Assembly: GCA_016189965.1 (NCBI GenBank)
Contig: JACPRL010000168.1
Location: 1-7,092, forward strand
Source: Acidobacteriota bacterium
GTDB taxonomy: Bacteria; Acidobacteriota; Terriglobia; Acidiferrales; 2-02-FULL-67-57
DNA: 7,092 nucleotides
Direction of reading: 5' to 3'
Made by a program: the position numbers and the translations under genes. The notes beneath the pieces are model-generated. The model did not search any database, was not told the origin of the DNA, and saw nothing but the letters and a program-made list of their open reading frames with translations. Positions 1-5,339 of this stretch are shown in pieces (the stretch's first letter is position 1; the number at the start of each line of letters is the position of its first letter).

Positions 1-32
1 GATGCAGAGAGGCAGAGAAAAGAGGGACGAAG

Positions 33-1694
33 TCAGAAGAGGCGGGTGAGGCGGAAGGGGATTTCGACGACGACTTCGAGGGCGACGGCGGAACCGTTTT
101 TGCGCCCGGGCTCGAACTGCCAGCGCTGGAAGGCGTCGAGGGCGCGCTGGTCGAGCTGCTCGTGGACGCTGCGGACGACGTGGACCTCCTGCACGGTGCC
201 GTCGGGGCGAATGACGCCGTAGAGGAAGACGTTGCCTTCGATGCCGCCGCGGCGGGCGTCGGCCGGGTAGCCGGGGTCAACTTTCTTGAGCGGCACGGGG
301 GCTTCGAGCGGGGTAGGGTCGGCGGCGCCGCCGGGCATCGGGTTCGAGTCCTCCAGCTCGGCGAAGCGCAGCACCCAACTGCCGGCCTGGCTGCTCAGGT
401 TGGGCATGTTGATGTAGATGGTGTAGACGCGTCGGCCGCGCGACGTGTGTCCCGGACCGCGCTCGGGTCGCAGTCCTTCCAGAATCTCTTCCGCACGCTT
501 CTTGGGCGAAACCTCCGTTGGGAGTTGCGAGCGGGTGATGCTGGCGATTTCGCGGGGCGGCTCCCGCCGCGGCGCCCCGAAGTCTCGGGGCGGCGGCGCT
601 GGCGGCAGCACCGCACCGCCGACGGCCGGTCCTACGATGACTGGCCCGGATGGCACGGCGCCGGCCGGAGCGACGAACACGTCAGGCGCAACGAGGCTGC
701 CCGCCGGGCCGCCCAGCTCGCCTCCGGGACCTCCCCCGCTGCCGCCGCTCGCGCCGGACACGCCGCCGGGCATGCCCCCCGGGCTGCCCGGGCCGGCATA
801 AGGCCCGGCGATGAAGCGTGCGCGCAAGTTTTCTTCGGGCAGGCCGACAATGGGAGGAGGAACGCCGGGCTGGGCGCTCAGGGCGATGAGGCCGGGGGCG
901 ACGAGGTCGCCACTGCGCGGGATGCCGAGAGGCGCTTCGATGTCCGGGGCGGGGGCTATTCCCTCGCCGCGCGAGGAGGGGGAGACGGTCAGGCGCGGAT
1001 AGAGATTTTTCAGCTCCATTTGTTCCAAGGCGAGCTGCGCGGCGCTTTTCGGCCGGGGCGGAAGGGGCGCGCGGGGCGGGCCGGTGAGGTCGAGCGGCGC
1101 GCCGGGGACGTGGAGGCGGCGGAGGTCAAGCTCCGTGAGCGGGGGCGGGTTGGGCGCGGGCGGAATCACCATGTTGGGCAGACGCACTTCGGGCCGGCGG
1201 AGCCGGGCGCGCTCGAGCGGATTCTGGCGGATCAGGGTCTGGGTGGGATGGTTGGGTTCGGCCGGCGCGGAGACAACGGTCTGCGGCTGGAGGCGTTCGG
1301 CACCGCGCGGCGGGAGCGGCTGGCCGGGCTGGCCGCCGGGGCTGGGGCGGCGTTGAGCGCGGCGCGCGGGCGTGATAGGCGGGAGGACGCGCGAGGTGGG
1401 CGTCCACCGCAGGTCGAACTCAACGCGCGCTTCGGCCAGCGCCGGGACCTTCGCCGCCGGCCGGGTGAGGAATTCGGGCAGAGGAGTGAGCACAAAGAGG
1501 ATGTGCAGAGCGGCCGAGGCGGCGACGGCGCGTTTCGCCGGCCCGCGGCGTGGAGCGTCGGCATCGCGAAAGGCGGGGCGCGAAACTGCGCTCACACTCG
1601 GCAGCGAGGTGCGGAGCGCGCGCAGGGTTTGGCGGAAATTCTCCCATCCCCGGCCCCAGTGGACTTCCAGCTCGGGTTGTTCGCGAAACGCCAC
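33..1694 (-). CDS. TonB C-terminal domain protein with long Pro/Gly-rich linker
   Basis: Probable energy-transducer (TonB-like) inner-membrane protein. Residue numbers count from the GTG at 1694 (553 aa). Visible in order: a short cytoplasmic N-terminus; one hydrophobic segment at about 57-76 (AVAASAALHILFVLTPL); a long proline-rich spacer; a glycine-rich low-complexity stretch at about 300-337; a conserved-looking block at about 421-445 (VYTIYINMPN, then GSWVLRFAEL); and a C-terminal TonB domain at about 466-553 with the typical DPGYPADARRGGIEG, RPDGTV and ALDAFQRWQFEPG motifs. In the family, the anchor contacts ExbB/ExbD and the C-domain contacts outer-membrane TonB-dependent receptors. No exbBD gene lies in the window, so the partner is unknown. 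Start: AGGAGG (1707-1702) sits 7 bases before GTG 1694. A longer frame reaches GTG 1766, but it would begin upstream of a TATAAT box. The protein is about twice the length of E. coli TonB, and the excess is linker. Confidence 0.85.
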   Translation of the reverse strand: MAFREQPELEVHWGRGWENFRQTLRALRTSLPSVSAVSRPAFRDADAPRRGPAKRAVAASAALHILFVLTPLPEFLTRPAAKVPALAEARVEFDLRWTPTSRVLPPITPARRAQRRPSPGGQPGQPLPPRGAERLQPQTVVSAPAEPNHPTQTLIRQNPLERARLRRPEVRLPNMVIPPAPNPPPLTELDLRRLHVPGAPLDLTGPPRAPLPPRPKSAAQLALEQMELKNLYPRLTVSPSSRGEGIAPAPDIEAPLGIPRSGDLVAPGLIALSAQPGVPPPIVGLPEENLRARFIAGPYAGPGSPGGMPGGVSGASGGSGGGPGGELGGPAGSLVAPDVFVAPAGAVPSGPVIVGPAVGGAVLPPAPPPRDFGAPRREPPREIASITRSQLPTEVSPKKRAEEILEGLRPERGPGHTSRGRRVYTIYINMPNLSSQAGSWVLRFAELEDSNPMPGGAADPTPLEAPVPLKKVDPGYPADARRGGIEGNVFLYGVIRPDGTVQEVHVVRSVHEQLDQRALDAFQRWQFEPGRKNGSAVALEVVVEIPFRLTRLF

Positions 1695-1700
1695 AGCGCG

Positions 1701-1708
1701 ACCTCCTC
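1701..1708 (-). promoter_or_regulatory. Strong ribosome binding site that sets the TonB-like start
   Basis: On the minus strand the bases read GAGGAGGT, a near-perfect Shine-Dalgarno sequence, 7 bases (from AGGAGG) ahead of the GTG at 1694. The upstream in-frame candidates (GTG 1766, ATG 1757) have no comparably placed site. Confidence 0.7.
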
Positions 1709-1730
1709 GGGGCCGGTGAGGGTAGGGCGT

Positions 1731-1736
1731 ATTATA
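1731..1736 (-). promoter_or_regulatory. Candidate -10 box for the TonB-like gene
   Basis: The minus strand reads TATAAT exactly, about 37 bases before the GTG start at 1694 and about 23 bases before the ribosome binding site. No good TTGACA-like -35 is found at 15-18 bases spacing, so this is a -10 match only. It is AT-rich in a very GC-rich setting, which makes chance less likely but does not prove function. Confidence 0.45.
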
Positions 1737-1846
1737 GCTCACTGGAAGTGCTGGCATAGCCTCCACGAGTGAACCTCACCGACTAGAGCTTCGCTTCGAC
1801 TCAACTAAGCGCAGGCTTCGCGCGGGGACACCCAAAGGGGGTTTCT

Positions 1847-1866
1847 CCCTCGGCTCCGCTCGGGAC
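1847..1866 (+). repeat. Dispersed repeat family B, copy 1
   Basis: Reads CCCTCGGCTCCGCTCGGGAC. The minus strand of 5975-5956 reads CCCTCGACTTCGCTCGGGGT, 16 of 20 identical. Both copies lie in intergenic DNA, each 40-70 bases before a family A hairpin in the same relative order. A partial match, CCCCTCGACTT, occurs at 3805-3815. Confidence 0.6.
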
Positions 1867-1910
1867 AAGCCCGCACCCCTTCCGCGGTTGCGCTGCGCAC
1901 GGTTTTTTTC

Positions 1911-1935
1911 GGCGGGGCTAAAGCCCCGCCCTTCC
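1911..1935 (+). repeat. Palindromic repeat family A, copy 1
   Basis: A perfect 8-bp stem GGCGGGGC / GCCCCGCC with loop TAAA, followed by CTTCC. The inverted relative at 5889-5865 has the same loop, the same trailing CTTCC and two base pairs exchanged in a compensated way. No T-run follows the stem, so it is not an ordinary intrinsic terminator. Confidence 0.75.
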
Positions 1936-2056
1936 GTCTTCGTGTGATTGTGGCCTTAGGTTTTTCTAGTTCGGAAAACCTTGCTACCTCGGAGGGAATC
2001 TGGTAGGAAGGAAGGGTAGCGCGGCCGCGGGGCGAGCGGCGGCGAGAAGGTCAGGC

Positions 2057-3733
2057 ATGGCGTCCTCCTGGTACCGTTCCAAAGCGTTCCTCATTGTGGC
2101 GGCGCTGGGGGTGTTGCTTCTGGCCGGGCTGCTCATCGCGCCCTACCTGCTGGACCTTGACCGCTACCGGCCTCTCATCGTCGAGCAGCTCGAGAAGGCC
2201 ACCGGGCGCGACATCGAAATCGAAAGCCTGCGCCTGCACTTCCTCCCCAGCATCCACCTCGGGGTGACGAACCTGCGGGTGAAGAACCCGCGGGATTTTC
2301 CCGAGGGCGACACGCTGGCGGTGGAGCGCATTGAGATCGGCCTAGCGCTGCAACCGCTGCTGCGCCGGCAGGTGGAAATCACCTCGGTCGGGGTCAAGAC
2401 GGTCGCGTTGAACCTGCTCCAGAACGAGATCGGGCGCACGAACTACGAGTTTGTGCGCCCAAAGGAAGCGCGCAACCCGAAATCGCAAACCGATAAGAGT
2501 CTGGTCACCATCACCCGCATCGACGCCATCGCGGTGGAAGACGTCACGGTTTCTTCGGGCAGCTTCTGGCAGCGCTCGAAGCGCGTCTATCCCTCCTGGA
2601 AGTTGACCGGGCTCGCCCTCGCCCTGCGCGGGCTCGACCTCAAAGCGGCCGACCCGCTCAAGAGCCTCGAAACCGAAATCGACTTGACGTCGGTGGAAAT
2701 CTCCAGTCCCAGCTTGAAGGAGCCGCTGCGCTTTTCCGAGGGCCGCCTCGCCATCCAGGGCGGCGCTGCCCAGGGCAACTTCACCGCCGCGCTGGGCAAG
2801 CTCCGCGCCAGCGGCACGCTGAAAGTGGCGAATCTGGAAAAGCCGGTGGCGGATTTCACGCTGGCGGCGAACGAACTGAACACCACGGAGCTCGCCGCGC
2901 TGGCCGGCGCGGGCGTCAAGGGCGCCCCGCGCTCGGCGGGCAGCGCGTTGGTAGCGCGCGGCACCGTGCAGGTGGGCAAGCTCGTGGTGCCGCCCATCGT
3001 GGCGCAGAACTTTCGCGGCCAGGCGCGCGTCTACGGCAATCGTCTGGAGGTTGACCCCTTCAGCCTGGAAGCGTTCAGCGGGCGGGCGCAGGGCCGGCTG
3101 GCGGTGGAGACGGCGTCGGAGGCGATGCCGGCTTCGCTGGCGGTGAACGTCGAACGAGTCAACGTCGCCCAGGCGCTCAGCGCGCTCAACCCGGGCGGCA
3201 AGTCGAAGCTCACCGGCACGTTCGGCGCTGATGCGAATCTGGGCCTCGCGCTCGGCGCCGGCGACCCGCTGGCCGGGCTAGGCGGCGAGGGCACGTTCAC
3301 CGTGCGCGATGGCACCTTCCCGGGGCTCGATATCAAGGGCACGCTGGTGAAAATGGCCAAGTTCCTGCAGATGGACGTCCCGGCGGGTGACACCCGCTTC
3401 AGTTATTTCGGCGGCGACTTCCGCATCGCCAGTCAGCGCGTCCACAGCCGCCAGTTGCGCCTGGAGGCGGACGCGCTCGACGCCGACCTGCGCGGCAGCT
3501 TCGGCTTCGACCAGACGCTCGACTATTCCGGCACCGGCGTGGTCAAGGGCAAGGGCACCATGCAGCAGGAGCAAGAGCGGGAGCGCAACCCGTTGAAGGC
3601 TTTTGGGCGCGTGTTCGGCCAGGTGACGCAGCAGGTGATGAACATCAGCGGCGGGCGCATCCCCTTCACCGTCCGGGGCACTTTCGCCGACCCCAAGTTC
3701 CTGGTCACCGGCCCGCCCACCCCCATCCGCTAG
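2057..3733 (+). CDS. AsmA family envelope protein
   Basis: A 558-residue AsmA-like protein. The N-terminus has a few charged residues and one transmembrane or signal-anchor segment at about 10-30 (AFLIVAALGVLLLAGLLIAPY). It is followed by the AsmA N-terminal pattern: DLDRYRPLIVEQLEKATGRDIEI, a segment of type LHFLPSIHLGVTNLRVKN, and an ERIEIGLALQPLLRRQVEI-type strand. The middle is beta-rich and repetitive. The C-terminal AsmA-like part (about 410-550) carries GTFTVRDGTFPG, FSYFGGDFRI and GGRIPFTVRGTFADPKFLV-type strands. Family members are inner-membrane-anchored periplasmic beta-groove proteins linked to outer-membrane assembly and lipid transport; the exact role here is inferred only. Start: AAGG (2047-2050) lies 6 bases before ATG 2057. 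The gene is divergent from the TonB-like gene, and no close partner follows. A 10-bp palindrome, CCGCTAGCGG, overlaps the stop codon. Confidence 0.88.
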   Translation: MASSWYRSKAFLIVAALGVLLLAGLLIAPYLLDLDRYRPLIVEQLEKATGRDIEIESLRLHFLPSIHLGVTNLRVKNPRDFPEGDTLAVERIEIGLALQPLLRRQVEITSVGVKTVALNLLQNEIGRTNYEFVRPKEARNPKSQTDKSLVTITRIDAIAVEDVTVSSGSFWQRSKRVYPSWKLTGLALALRGLDLKAADPLKSLETEIDLTSVEISSPSLKEPLRFSEGRLAIQGGAAQGNFTAALGKLRASGTLKVANLEKPVADFTLAANELNTTELAALAGAGVKGAPRSAGSALVARGTVQVGKLVVPPIVAQNFRGQARVYGNRLEVDPFSLEAFSGRAQGRLAVETASEAMPASLAVNVERVNVAQALSALNPGGKSKLTGTFGADANLGLALGAGDPLAGLGGEGTFTVRDGTFPGLDIKGTLVKMAKFLQMDVPAGDTRFSYFGGDFRIASQRVHSRQLRLEADALDADLRGSFGFDQTLDYSGTGVVKGKGTMQQEQERERNPLKAFGRVFGQVTQQVMNISGGRIPFTVRGTFADPKFLVTGPPTPIR

Positions 3734-3752
3734 CGGCCGCTCAGTTAGAAAC

Positions 3753-3782
3753 CACGGATAAACACGGATGGACACAGATAGA
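3753..3782 (+). repeat. Three 10-base tandem units
   Basis: Units read CACGGATAAA, CACGGATGGA and CACAGATAGA in direct succession, sharing the core CACrGAT. They start 19 bases after the AsmA stop codon. The motif is too short and degenerate to call a CRISPR or a satellite. Confidence 0.6.
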
Positions 3783-3833
3783 GTTCTGTCTGCGGTTCGC
3801 AGCACCCCTCGACTTGGCTCCCTTGAGAGGCTC

Positions 3834-3867
3834 GCAGAGCCAGGGGGTAGCTTCCCCTTGGCTCTGC
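3834..3867. repeat. Long inverted repeat (14-bp stem, 6-base loop)
   Basis: Arm GCAGAGCCAGGGGG (3834-3847) pairs with CCCCTTGGCTCTGC (3854-3867) over all 14 positions if one G-U pair is allowed (3843 with 3858); the loop is TAGCTT. It is the longest stem in the window. It may act as a factor-dependent terminator or mRNA-end stabiliser for the AsmA-like gene 100 bases upstream, or be a mobile palindrome. No U-run follows. Confidence 0.7.
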
Positions 3868-3869
3868 TT

Positions 3870-3910
3870 GCACACGGCGTGTGCGGGGCCGCACACGGCG
3901 TGCGCGGGGC
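3870..3910. repeat. Tandem pair of 20-base palindromic units
   Basis: The units at 3870-3889 and 3891-3910 both begin GCACACGGCGTG and differ at one base (GTGTGC versus GTGCGC). Each unit is itself a hairpin: GCACAC-GGC-GTGTGC in the first, and the same with one altered base in the second. Confidence 0.7.
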
Positions 3911-3948
3911 ATTCCAGGTGGCGTCGGGGAGGCTGGTAGACAGCAAAG

Positions 3949-3965
3949 CGGGGGCTGCGCCCCCG
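3949..3965. repeat. G/C hairpin (7-bp stem)
   Basis: CGGGGGC (3949-3955) pairs perfectly with GCCCCCG (3959-3965) across the loop TGC. It lies one base before the GAAA-loop hairpin. Confidence 0.65.
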
Positions 3966-3966
3966 T

Positions 3967-3986
3967 GACAGACAGAAATGTCTGTC
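3967..3986. repeat. Hairpin with 8-bp stem and GAAA tetraloop
   Basis: GACAGACA (3967-3974), loop GAAA, TGTCTGTC (3979-3986), a perfect stem. The GAAA loop on the plus-strand transcript fits the very stable GNRA class. Its base composition is less GC-rich than the surroundings. Confidence 0.7.
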
Positions 3987-4008
3987 CTACTGGGTGGTGC
4001 AGACAACG

Positions 4009-4041
4009 GGCTCCTGCCCGTGGTTCCCAGCGGCAGGAGCC
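4009..4041. repeat. Alternative hairpin overlapping repeat C
   Basis: GGCTCCTGCC (4009-4018) is the exact reverse complement of GGCAGGAGCC (4032-4041), a 10-bp stem with a 13-base loop. It uses bases that also form the 4026-4047 hairpin, so the two cannot form together. Confidence 0.6.
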
Positions 4042-4053
4042 GCTGGGCTGAAC
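4026..4053 (+). repeat. Palindromic repeat family C, intergenic copy
   Basis: A 9-bp perfect stem, CCCAGCGGC (4026-4034) and GCCGCTGGG (4039-4047), with loop AGGA, followed by CTGAAC. The minus strand of 6172-6145, inside mnmA, matches at 26 of 28 positions, including six bases beyond the stem. The shared flank rules out a simple chance hairpin. Confidence 0.8.
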
Positions 4054-4077
4054 TTGAGCTAGGGACAGGGCGGTGGT

Positions 4078-4106
4078 TTGACACCCGGAAGCGGCTCAGC
4101 TATTCT
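4078..4106 (+). promoter_or_regulatory. Sigma-70-type promoter of the cysteine desulfurase gene
   Basis: TTGACA (4078-4083) is a perfect -35, followed by exactly 17 bases and TATTCT (4101-4106), a 4-of-6 match to TATAAT. The predicted transcript start is near 4113, giving a leader of about 16 bases with AAGGA (4118-4122) placed 6 bases before the ATG. An in-frame TTG at 4078 lies in the -35 itself and is therefore an unlikely start codon. Confidence 0.7.
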
Positions 4107-4128
4107 TGAGAGCAGAGAAGGATTCCAC

Positions 4129-5310
4129 ATGCGACGGGTTTATCTGGATCACAACGCGACGACGCCGCTGGCTCGGGAAGTGGTCGAGGCGATGATGCCC
4201 TACCTGACCGAGGAGTACGGCAACGCCAGCTCGATCCACAGCGTGGGCCAGCGGGCGCGGGCCGGGGTCGAGCAGGCGCGGGCGCAGGTGGCGGCGCTCA
4301 TCGGCGCGCGCGAGAAGGACGTCATCTTCACCAGCGGCGGCACCGAAGCCGACAACCTGGCCATCCGCGGCGCGGTGGGCGCGTCGGCGAAGTCGGCGAA
4401 GCACGTCATCACCAGCACGATCGAGCACCACGCCGTGCTCAACACCTGCCAGGCGCTCGAGGCCGAAGGCGTTCGCGTGACCTACGTCTCGGTGAACCGC
4501 GCCGGCGTGGTTGACCCCGAAGACGTCCGCCGCGCGCTCACGCCGGACACGGTGCTGATTACCATCATGCAGGCCAACAACGAGTTGGGCAGCGTCCAGC
4601 CCATCGCCGAGATTGCGCGCCTGGCCCGCGCGCACAAGGTTGCGTTCCACACCGACGCCGTGCAGTCGGCGGGCAAGCTGCCGATCCGCGTGGAAGAATT
4701 GGGCGTCGACCTGCTCTCGCTCTCCGCCCACAAGATTTACGGCCCCAAGGGCGTGGGGGCGCTCTACATCCGCCGCGGCACGCGCCTGAAGCCGCTGATG
4801 TTCGGCGGCCACCACGAGCGCGACCGCCGGCCGGGAACGGAGAACGTCGCCGGCATCGTCGGCTTCGGGAAGGCGGCCGAGCTGGCGCGGCTGCATCTGG
4901 AAGAAGAAGCGAAGCGGCTGGCGGCGCTGCGCGATGAGCTGGAGCGGCGGCTGCTGGCTCGCATCCCGCACACCGGGCTCAACGGCGACCCCGCGCGCCG
5001 CACCCCCAACACCACGAACCTTTACTTCGATTTCATCGAGGGCGAGCCGCTGGTGATTGCGCTCGACCTCAAGGGCATCGCCTGCTCGACCGGCGCCGCC
5101 TGCTCGTCGGGCGCGGTCGAGCCCTCGCACGTGCTGACCGCCATCGGCCTGCCGCCGGAGCGGGCGCGAGCGAGCCTCCGCTTCTCGTTCGGTCGCGCCA
5201 ACACCGCGGCCGACGTGGACTACGTGGTCGAGGTCCTGCCGGGCGTGGTCGAGCACCTGCGCGAGCTTTCCCCGCTCTACAAGAAGCCCGCGCCGGCCAC
5301 GGCCGACTGA
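4129..5310 (+). CDS. iscS: Cysteine desulfurase (class I, NifS/IscS type)
   Basis: PLP-dependent enzyme that converts cysteine to alanine and carries the sulfur as a persulfide for Fe-S clusters and tRNA thiolation. The protein has 393 residues, normal for the family. Visible motifs: YLDHNATTPL at the N-terminus; SGGTEADNLAI (69-79); EHHAV with H101 stacking on PLP; MQANNELG with N151; HTDAVQS with D176 and Q179; SAHKIYGPKG with the Schiff-base lysine K202; RPGTEN (234-239); and STGAACSSGAVEPSHV with the persulfide cysteine C325. C319 is a second nearby cysteine. Start: ATG 4129 has AAGGA 6 bases upstream and follows a good promoter. The next gene begins 29 bases after the stop, and mnmA lies 0.7 kb downstream. 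It could be a MnmA-dedicated desulfurase (YrvO-like) rather than the housekeeping IscS; the symbol is the generic one. Confidence 0.93.
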   Translation: MRRVYLDHNATTPLAREVVEAMMPYLTEEYGNASSIHSVGQRARAGVEQARAQVAALIGAREKDVIFTSGGTEADNLAIRGAVGASAKSAKHVITSTIEHHAVLNTCQALEAEGVRVTYVSVNRAGVVDPEDVRRALTPDTVLITIMQANNELGSVQPIAEIARLARAHKVAFHTDAVQSAGKLPIRVEELGVDLLSLSAHKIYGPKGVGALYIRRGTRLKPLMFGGHHERDRRPGTENVAGIVGFGKAAELARLHLEEEAKRLAALRDELERRLLARIPHTGLNGDPARRTPNTTNLYFDFIEGEPLVIALDLKGIACSTGAACSSGAVEPSHVLTAIGLPPERARASLRFSFGRANTAADVDYVVEVLPGVVEHLRELSPLYKKPAPATAD

Positions 5311-5339
5311 GCGGCGCGCGAATTCAGAATCCTTTCCTC

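Larger units (their letters stand above)
1767..2056. other. Divergent intergenic region with palindromic repeats
   Basis: No gene is supported here. The stretch separates the TonB-like gene (leftward) from the AsmA-like gene (rightward). It contains the CCCTCGGCTCCGCTCGGG motif (1847-1866), a seven-T run (1903-1909), the GGCGGGGC-TAAA-GCCCCGCC hairpin (1911-1930), and a weaker hairpin AGGTTTT/AAAACCT (1958-1964 with 1975-1981). A possible weak promoter for the AsmA-like gene is TTGCTA (1981-1986), a 17-base spacer and TAGGAA (2004-2009), but the match is poor. Confidence 0.6.
3734..4077. other. Repeat island: gene-free stretch packed with hairpins
   Basis: No supported gene. A 66-codon open frame from ATG 3768 has no ribosome binding site and is made of repeats. 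From left to right: three 10-base tandem units (3753-3782); a small hairpin CTGCG-GTT-CGCAG (3790-3802); a 14-bp hairpin (3834-3867); two tandem 20-base palindromic units (3870-3910); a 7-bp G/C hairpin (3949-3965); an 8-bp hairpin with a GAAA loop (3967-3986); and two overlapping, mutually exclusive hairpins (4009-4041 and 4026-4047). The whole island lies upstream of the desulfurase promoter. Confidence 0.7.

Noticed and set aside
1..32. Purine-rich stretch downstream of the TonB-like gene.
   Set aside because: Too short to interpret; no hairpin, T-run or gene edge is visible.
162..1772. A 536-codon open frame on the plus strand, antisense to the TonB-like gene.
   Set aside because: The minus strand has a recognisable TonB domain and membrane anchor; the plus frame gives an Arg/Gly/Ala-rich sequence with no family features. 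Long antisense frames are expected in high-GC coding DNA.
1883..1909. Possible intrinsic terminator: GC-rich inverted bases followed by seven Ts.
   Set aside because: The stem needs a four-base bulge, and no plus-strand gene lies upstream to be terminated. On the minus strand the T-run would precede the stem.
3727..3736. 10-bp palindrome CCGCTAGCGG over the AsmA stop codon.
   Set aside because: It is short, has no loop and no similar copy in the window; chance in GC-rich DNA is a sufficient explanation.
3768..3968. A small plus-strand open frame (66 codons) in the repeat island.
   Set aside because: It has no ribosome binding site, and its sequence is made of the hairpin and tandem repeats.
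3734..4077. CRISPR-like array.
   Set aside because: The repeats differ from each other in sequence and length, there are no regular spacers, and no cas gene is present.
3278..4084. A 268-codon minus-strand open frame running from the repeat island into the AsmA-like gene.
   Set aside because: It crosses several hairpins and then mirrors the AsmA coding frame; there is no ribosome binding site or recognisable domain.
4096..5256. A 386-codon minus-strand open frame opposite the cysteine desulfurase.
   Set aside because: It is a shadow of a gene with all catalytic motifs intact; its own translation is low-complexity and matches nothing recognisable.
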